Source of the DNA: Desulfobacterales bacterium
GTDB lineage: Bacteria; Desulfobacterota; Desulfobacteria; Desulfobacterales; 4be13
Direction: 5' to 3'
Assembly: GCA_029940115.1 (NCBI GenBank)
Contig: JAOZRQ010000319.1
Span: 1 to 7,958, forward strand
Length of the DNA stretch: 7,958 nucleotides
Part shown: piece by piece, positions 5,048-7,958 of the stretch
How the letters are laid out: each line of letters starts with the position of its first letter
Position numbering within the stretch: the stretch's first letter is position 1
Position numbers and translations under genes: made by a program
The notes under the pieces: model-generated
What the model was told of the DNA's origin: nothing
The model's database searches: none
The model's input: the letters and a program-made list of their open reading frames with translations, nothing else

Positions 5048-6345
5048 TAATATCTGCCTTTTATCTTGGTTCCGCCCTTCTTCAGAAATCCCTCATAATG
5101 CCGGCTCAACATGTGAGACTCAACTTGGGCGACCGTGTCAATCGCCACGCCCACCACGATGAGCAACGCGGTTCCCCCGAAATAGAACGGCACGTTGAAC
5201 TTCGTTATCAGAAGGGAGGGGAGCACACAGACGGCCGAGACGTATGTGGCCCCTCCGAGAGTGATTCGCGTCAGTACTCGATCAATGTAGTCTGCCGTGC
5301 GCTTCCCAGGGCGGATGCCGGGTATGTAGCCGCCATGTTTCTTCATGTTGTCCGCCACGTCCGCCGGATTGAAGGTGACCGCGGTGTAGAAGTAGCAAAA
5401 GAAGAAGATGAAGCCGATAAAGAGCAACTCGTAGCCGATGTTGCCAGGCATCATCGCGGCGGCCAAGTCCTTCATCCAAGCCACCTCGATGAAACTGGCG
5501 AGGGTTGCCGGAAACATGATGATGGAGGAGGCGAAGATCGGCGGGATCACGCCAGACGTGTTGATTTTCAAGGGAAGATGGGTGCTCTGTCCGCCGTACA
5601 TCCGCCGACCCACCACCCGTTTGGCATATTGGACCGGGATGCGCCGCTGTCCCTGTTCCACAAAGACGATGACGCCGATGACCGTGACCATGAGCACCGC
5701 CAAGATGATGATCAGGAATATCCCCATCTCCCCTTGGACGAGGAGGCGGAAGGTGTTGGCCACCGCCTCAGGCAACCGGGCCACGATGCCCGCGCAGATG
5801 ATGAGGGAGATGCCGTTGCCGATTCCCCGCTCGGTGATCTGCTCTCCAAGCCACATGATGAAGGCCGTGCCGGCGGTCAGGCTGATGACGGTCATCAGTC
5901 TGAATCCCCATCCGGGATAGAGGACAGTCCCCATCTGCTCAAGGCCCACGCTGATGCCGAAGCCTTGGATGATGCTCAGGATGACCGTGCCGTAGCGCGT
6001 GTACTGGGTGATCTTCTTTCGCCCCTGCTGACCCTCCTTTGAGAGCCGCTCAAGGTGGGGGATCACGACGGTCAGCAGTTGGAGAATGATGGACGCGCTG
6101 ATGTATGGCATGATTCCGAGGGCAAACACGGAGAGCCGTTCCAGTGCGCCGCCCGAAAACATGTTGAATATTCCGAGGATGCCTCCCTTGAATGCCTGGA
6201 ATATCTTCTCCAACGCGTCGCTGTCTATTCCCGGAGTCGGCACATGCACCCCGATCCGGTAAACGGAGAGGAGCGCGAAGGTGTAGAATATCCGCTTCTT
6301 CAGTTCGGGGATTTTGAAAATGTTCTGAAACCCGCTGCCTATCAT
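5047..6345 (-). CDS. secY: Protein translocase subunit SecY
   Basis: SecY is the channel-forming subunit of the SecYEG translocon in the inner membrane. The 432-residue product has about ten hydrophobic segments (near residues 18-36, 72-94, 118-135, 150-168, 178-197, 208-230, 265-285, 305-325, 362-380 and 388-405). A plug-type region at about 53-72 includes GGILGIFNMFSGGALER. Family markers are TERGIGNGIS (171-180), GGQSTHLPLKINTSGVIPP (251-269) and the cytosolic loop IRPGKRTADYID (344-355), which carries the arginine needed for SecA coupling in E. coli. The ATG at 6345-6343 is preceded by AGGAGAGGG; this site overlaps the rplO TAG, giving a 13-bp spacer with no repeat, the tightest junction apart from rpoA-rplQ. 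Translation is probably coupled to rplO. Confidence 0.98.
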   Translation of the reverse strand: MIGSGFQNIFKIPELKKRIFYTFALLSVYRIGVHVPTPGIDSDALEKIFQAFKGGILGIFNMFSGGALERLSVFALGIMPYISASIILQLLTVVIPHLERLSKEGQQGRKKITQYTRYGTVILSIIQGFGISVGLEQMGTVLYPGWGFRLMTVISLTAGTAFIMWLGEQITERGIGNGISLIICAGIVARLPEAVANTFRLLVQGEMGIFLIIILAVLMVTVIGVIVFVEQGQRRIPVQYAKRVVGRRMYGGQSTHLPLKINTSGVIPPIFASSIIMFPATLASFIEVAWMKDLAAAMMPGNIGYELLFIGFIFFFCYFYTAVTFNPADVADNMKKHGGYIPGIRPGKRTADYIDRVLTRITLGGATYVSAVCVLPSLLITKFNVPFYFGGTALLIVVGVAIDTVAQVESHMLSRHYEGFLKKGGTKIKGRY

Positions 6346-6358
6346 AATCTGCCCTCTC

Positions 6359-6823
6359 CTATCCGGTCACAATCTCCACAGTTCCGCCTGCAGCCTCAAT
6401 CTTCTCCCTCGCGGAGTTGCTGGCCTTGTCCACCCGTATGACCAGCGGGTAGGTCATCTCTCCCTCGCCCAGAAGCTTGATCCCGTCCCTTTTGCCTTTG
6501 ACGAGTCCGGCTCGGACAAGCACGGCCTCGTCTGTCACCTTGGCATCTGACTCGATGATCCGTTCCCTTACCCGCACCAAATCCCGGATGTTCACGATCG
6601 CGAACCTCTTTTTGAAGATGTTGGTGAAGCCACGTTTGGGCAAGCGGCGATGGATCGGCATCTGCCCGCCCTCGAACCCAGGCCGCACACCTCCGCCGGA
6701 CCGGCTCTTGTGTCCCTTCGAGCCCTTTCCGGCGGTCTTGCCCCTTCCAGACCCCACGCCACGTCCCAAGCGTCTTGGGGCCTTGCGTGACCTCTCTGCC
6801 GGCGACAGTTCATGTAAATTCAT
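6359..6823 (-). CDS. rplO: 50S ribosomal protein L15 (uL15)
   Basis: uL15 is a late-assembling 50S protein with a long basic N-terminal arm that threads through 23S rRNA. The 154-residue product starts MNLHELSPAERSRKAPRRLG, followed by the Gly/Arg-rich arm RGVGSGRGKTAGKGSKGHKS (20-39), GGVRPGFEGGQMPIHRRLPK and GF-N, and ends with the globular domain (NSAREKIEAAGGTVEIVTG). The ATG is at 6823-6821 with GGGGAG 5 bases upstream. The 109-bp spacer from rpmD is filled with GGATGAA/GGATGAG heptads. Confidence 0.98.
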   Translation of the reverse strand: MNLHELSPAERSRKAPRRLGRGVGSGRGKTAGKGSKGHKSRSGGGVRPGFEGGQMPIHRRLPKRGFTNIFKKRFAIVNIRDLVRVRERIIESDAKVTDEAVLVRAGLVKGKRDGIKLLGEGEMTYPLVIRVDKASNSAREKIEAAGGTVEIVTG

Positions 6824-6837
6824 CCATTCTCCCCTTT

Positions 6838-6932
6838 TTTGGAAGGATGAATGGTGAGGATGAGGGATGAAGGATGAAATATGAACACTTCATCCCTCAT
6901 CCCCTCATCCCTCATGTTTCATCCCTCATCCT
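6838..6932. repeat. GGATGAA/GGATGAG heptads with 15-bp hairpin, rpmD-rplO spacer
   Basis: The whole spacer is GGATGAA-like in one half and its inverse (TTCATCC, CTCATCC) in the other. GGATGAGGGATGAAG (6858-6872) and CTTCATCCCTCATCC (6888-6902) are perfect reverse complements with a 15-base loop. The rpmD stop TGA (complement of 6933-6935) is the first triplet of the mRNA-sense repeat TGAAGGATGAGGGATGAAAC. Confidence 0.93.
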
Positions 6933-7103
6933 TCATGAAGATACTGCCACCAGATGGGATACCTTCCCGATCATTCCCCGGATGGATGGCGTGTCTTTCA
7001 GTTCAACGGTCCTGTTCATCTTTGTCAGTCCCATGCCGCGCAACACCCTGCGATGCTTTTCGGGACGTCCGATCATGCTTTTGACAAGCGTCACCTTCAG
7101 CAC
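6933..7103 (-). CDS. rpmD: 50S ribosomal protein L30 (uL30)
   Basis: uL30 is a small 50S protein. The 56-residue product (reading VLKVTLVKSMIGRPEKHRRV with Met at the initiator, then LRGMGLTKMNRTVELKDTPS and IRGMIGKVSHLVAVSS) is a full-length bacterial L30 with the IGRPEKHRRVLRGMGL and TPSIRGMI-KV-HLV signatures. The start is GTG at 7103-7101, supported by GGGAGGAA 8 bases upstream. The frame stays open 32 codons further upstream, but those codons (LTAYSSQLTAYSLQL) are translated GCTGTAA-type heptads, so that extension is rejected. Confidence 0.96.
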   Translation of the reverse strand: MLKVTLVKSMIGRPEKHRRVLRGMGLTKMNRTVELKDTPSIRGMIGKVSHLVAVSS

Positions 7104-7109
7104 AGTCTG

Positions 7110-7117
7110 TTCCTCCC
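7110..7117 (-). promoter_or_regulatory. Shine-Dalgarno GGGAGGAA fixing the GTG start of rpmD
   Basis: GGAGG ends 8 bases before GTG (7103-7101) and abuts the heptad array on its other side. It separates true L30 coding sequence from the open but repetitive upstream frame. Confidence 0.88.
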
Positions 7118-7120
7118 TGA

Positions 7121-7190
7121 GTTGTAAGCTGTAAGCTGTGAGCTGTGAGCTGTAAGCCGTGAGCCGCAAGCCGTGAATCGTGAGCCGCTC
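7121..7190. repeat. Ten phased heptads GCTGTAA/GCCGTGA between rpmD and rpsE
   Basis: The units, in order, are GTTGTAA, GCTGTAA, GCTGTGA, GCTGTGA, GCTGTAA, GCCGTGA, GCCGCAA, GCCGTGA, ATCGTGA, GCCGCTC. The phase is perfect over 70 bp. The word is unrelated to the GGATGAA family used in neighbouring spacers, and the array shows a gradient from GCTG to GCCG units. Confidence 0.95.
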
Positions 7191-7347
7191 AGGGTTCACT
7201 CAAAAACAAGTTTGCATTTCAGGGCATTGGGTCGTCCGACCAGCAAGGTGCAAAAACCATGGCATGTCGGGATGTCTCGAGTTCTTGCAATTGTTGGATG
7301 GGATGTATGGATGTCCGAAAATGTGAAGTTGTTTTTGAGTAAACCCT
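7191..7347. repeat. 157-bp inverted-repeat element between rpmD and rpsE
   Basis: AGGGTTCACTCAAAAACAA (7191-7209) pairs with 7329-7347 (starting TTGTTTTTGAGT) at 18 of 19 positions. Pairing continues inward more weakly, with many positions compatible through G-U, and GCTC (7187-7190) with GAGC (7350-7353) extends it outward after a small bulge. Inside are GGTCG-TC-CGACC (7230 region) and a stretch of GGATG(T) words. No coding sequence is credible and there is no clear target duplication. It could be a diverged MITE, a REP-like element or a structured part of the spc mRNA. Together with the heptads it makes a 261-bp gene-free gap inside an operon that is normally tightly packed. Confidence 0.7.
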
Positions 7348-7364
7348 TGGAGCTTGCAACTGAG

Positions 7365-7871
7365 TCACAGTTCCTCGGGACGCCTGCCGCGCCGAGCCGC
7401 GACCTCATCCCGGCTCTGCAATTGACTCAGCCCCTTGATGGTCGCCTTGACGACGTTGTGGGGGTTGTTGCTTCCCATGCACTTTGTCAGGATGTTCTGC
7501 ACACCCACCGCCTCCAGCACGGCCCGCACGGCACCGCCGGCAATGACGCCTGTGCCTTCGGATGCGGGTTTCAGAAGCACCCGCCCCGCGCCGAATCGTC
7601 CGATGATCTCAAAGGGAATGGTTCCTTCCACCAAGGGCACCTTCACCATTGACTTCTTAGCCTTCTCCACCCCTTTGCGGATGGCCTCGGGCACCTCTCC
7701 AGCCTTGCCAAGTCCGAATCCGACACTTCCTTCCCCATCTCCGACCACGACGATGGCACTGAAGCTGAACCTGCGTCCGCCCTTGACAACCTTTGCCACC
7801 CGGCTGATGTGAACCACCTTGTCTATGTACGGTGAATCCTCGGTCTCCTGTTTCTTTGTGGCTCCGACCAC
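7365..7871 (-). CDS. rpsE: 30S ribosomal protein S5 (uS5)
   Basis: uS5 lies at the mRNA entry side of the 30S subunit and affects decoding fidelity and helicase activity. The 168-residue product has the N-terminal double-stranded-RNA-binding-like domain (VVHISRVAKVVKGGRRFSFS, then AIVVVGDGEGSVGFGLGKAGEV) and the C-terminal domain (GTGVIAGGAVRAVLEAVGVQ, then SNNPHNVVKATIKGL). The length is typical. The start is GTG at 7871-7869 (mRNA GTGGTCGGAGCC, read MVGA), with AGGAG 8 bases upstream; the next GTC cannot initiate. rplR should lie just beyond the right edge of the window. Confidence 0.97.
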   Translation of the reverse strand: MVGATKKQETEDSPYIDKVVHISRVAKVVKGGRRFSFSAIVVVGDGEGSVGFGLGKAGEVPEAIRKGVEKAKKSMVKVPLVEGTIPFEIIGRFGAGRVLLKPASEGTGVIAGGAVRAVLEAVGVQNILTKCMGSNNPHNVVKATIKGLSQLQSRDEVAARRGRRPEEL

Positions 7872-7879
7872 GTGCCGTT

Positions 7880-7884
7880 CTCCT
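7880..7884 (-). promoter_or_regulatory. Shine-Dalgarno AGGAG fixing the GTG start of rpsE
   Basis: The mRNA reads CATCCTTACAAAAAGAGGAG, then AACGGCAC, then GTG. The site is well spaced for GTG 7871-7869; no in-frame ATG lies nearby. Confidence 0.88.
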
Positions 7885-7896
7885 CTTTTTGTAAGG

Positions 7897-7915
7897 ATGA
7901 AAGGGCATCTTTCAT
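7897..7915. repeat. Short hairpin upstream of the rpsE ribosome binding site
   Basis: ATGAAAG (7897-7903) and CTTTCAT (7909-7915) form a 7-bp stem with a 5-base loop. It touches the CATCCTTACAAAAA junction before the rpsE Shine-Dalgarno sequence, the same position as the longer hairpins before rpsM and rpmJ. Confidence 0.7.
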
Positions 7916-7943
7916 TTATGGGTTCACATTCCAGTTTGCAGTT

Positions 7944-7957
7944 CCGCCTTCAGGCGG
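7944..7957. repeat. GC hairpin CCGCCTTCAGGCGG at the window edge
   Basis: CCGCC (7944-7948) and GGCGG (7953-7957) flank TTCA, a perfect small hairpin in the rplR-rpsE spacer. The rest of 7872-7958 shows no rplR coding sequence. The structure may be cut by the window edge, so its full extent is unknown. Confidence 0.6.
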
Positions 7958-7958
7958 T

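Noticed and set aside
5098..6042. Long plus-strand open frame (314 codons) opposite secY
   Set aside because: It is fully antisense to an unmistakable SecY, has a His/Asp/Arg-rich composition typical of a shadow frame, and shows no family similarity.
6933..7199. 88-residue version of L30
   Set aside because: The first 32 codons are translated GCTGTAA heptads; GGGAGGAA before GTG 7103 fixes a normal 56-residue protein.
7173..7652. Plus-strand open frame of 159 codons over the rpmD-rpsE spacer and rpsE
   Set aside because: Mostly antisense to S5; the rest is inverted-repeat spacer; no recognisable domain.
1..7958. Defence system, prophage, toxin-antitoxin or biosynthetic cluster
   Set aside because: Every credible coding region is a housekeeping gene (ribosome, IF-1, SecY, RNA polymerase alpha, ScpB); no accessory gene is present.

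Overview
The window is a slice of bacterial chromosome of moderate to moderately high GC. It holds the downstream half of the conserved ribosomal-protein supercluster (spc and alpha operons), entirely on the minus strand. In transcription order, from high to low coordinates, this is rpsE, rpmD, rplO, secY, infA, rpmJ, rpsM, rpsK, rpsD, rpoA, rplQ. The chromosome-segregation gene scpB lies on the plus strand at the left and converges on the end of the operon. All eleven operon genes look intact and of normal family length. The translation initiation factor, the Sec channel and the RNA polymerase alpha subunit are embedded among the ribosomal proteins, as usual. The adk and map genes often found between secY and infA are absent here. 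I cannot name the phylum reliably. Gene order, alpha-CTD and protein style fit a Gram-negative-type bacterium from a poorly sampled lineage (Nitrospirota- or Desulfobacterota-like is only a guess).

The genes are ordinary; the DNA between them is not. Almost every spacer is filled with phased 7-bp tandem repeats (heptads). The word differs by spacer: TTGATGC/TGGATGT before scpB and, partly inverted, between infA and secY; GTGATTC/TTGATGC between rpsM and rpsK; GGATGAA-type around rpmJ, infA, rplO and rpmD; GCTGTAA/GCCGTGA between rpmD and rpsE; CAGTTGT-type between rpsK and rpsD; and a related hexad GTGCCC/CTGCCC between rpsD and rpoA. Most spacers also carry the word in both orientations, so the mRNA can fold into long hairpins with stems of 14 to 18 bp just after one stop codon and just before the next ribosome binding site. 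Several stop codons lie inside the repeats. Four spacers share one junction, CATCCTT(A/C)CAAAAA, running straight into the Shine-Dalgarno sequence.

Region by region: 1-140 is a heptad array; 152-943 is scpB; 944-1140 is a gene-free convergent spacer with an imperfect inverted repeat; 1141-1283 is a MITE-like element with perfect 21-bp terminal inverted repeats and a 6-bp direct flank; 1288-7871 is the ribosomal cluster; 7872-7958 is the rpsE leader. A second, 157-bp inverted-repeat element sits between rpmD and rpsE. I see no tRNA, rRNA, CRISPR array, phage gene, transposase or defence gene. Four operon genes start at GTG or TTG; each has a strong Shine-Dalgarno sequence that fixes the start and excludes long in-frame upstream extensions that are merely translated repeat.
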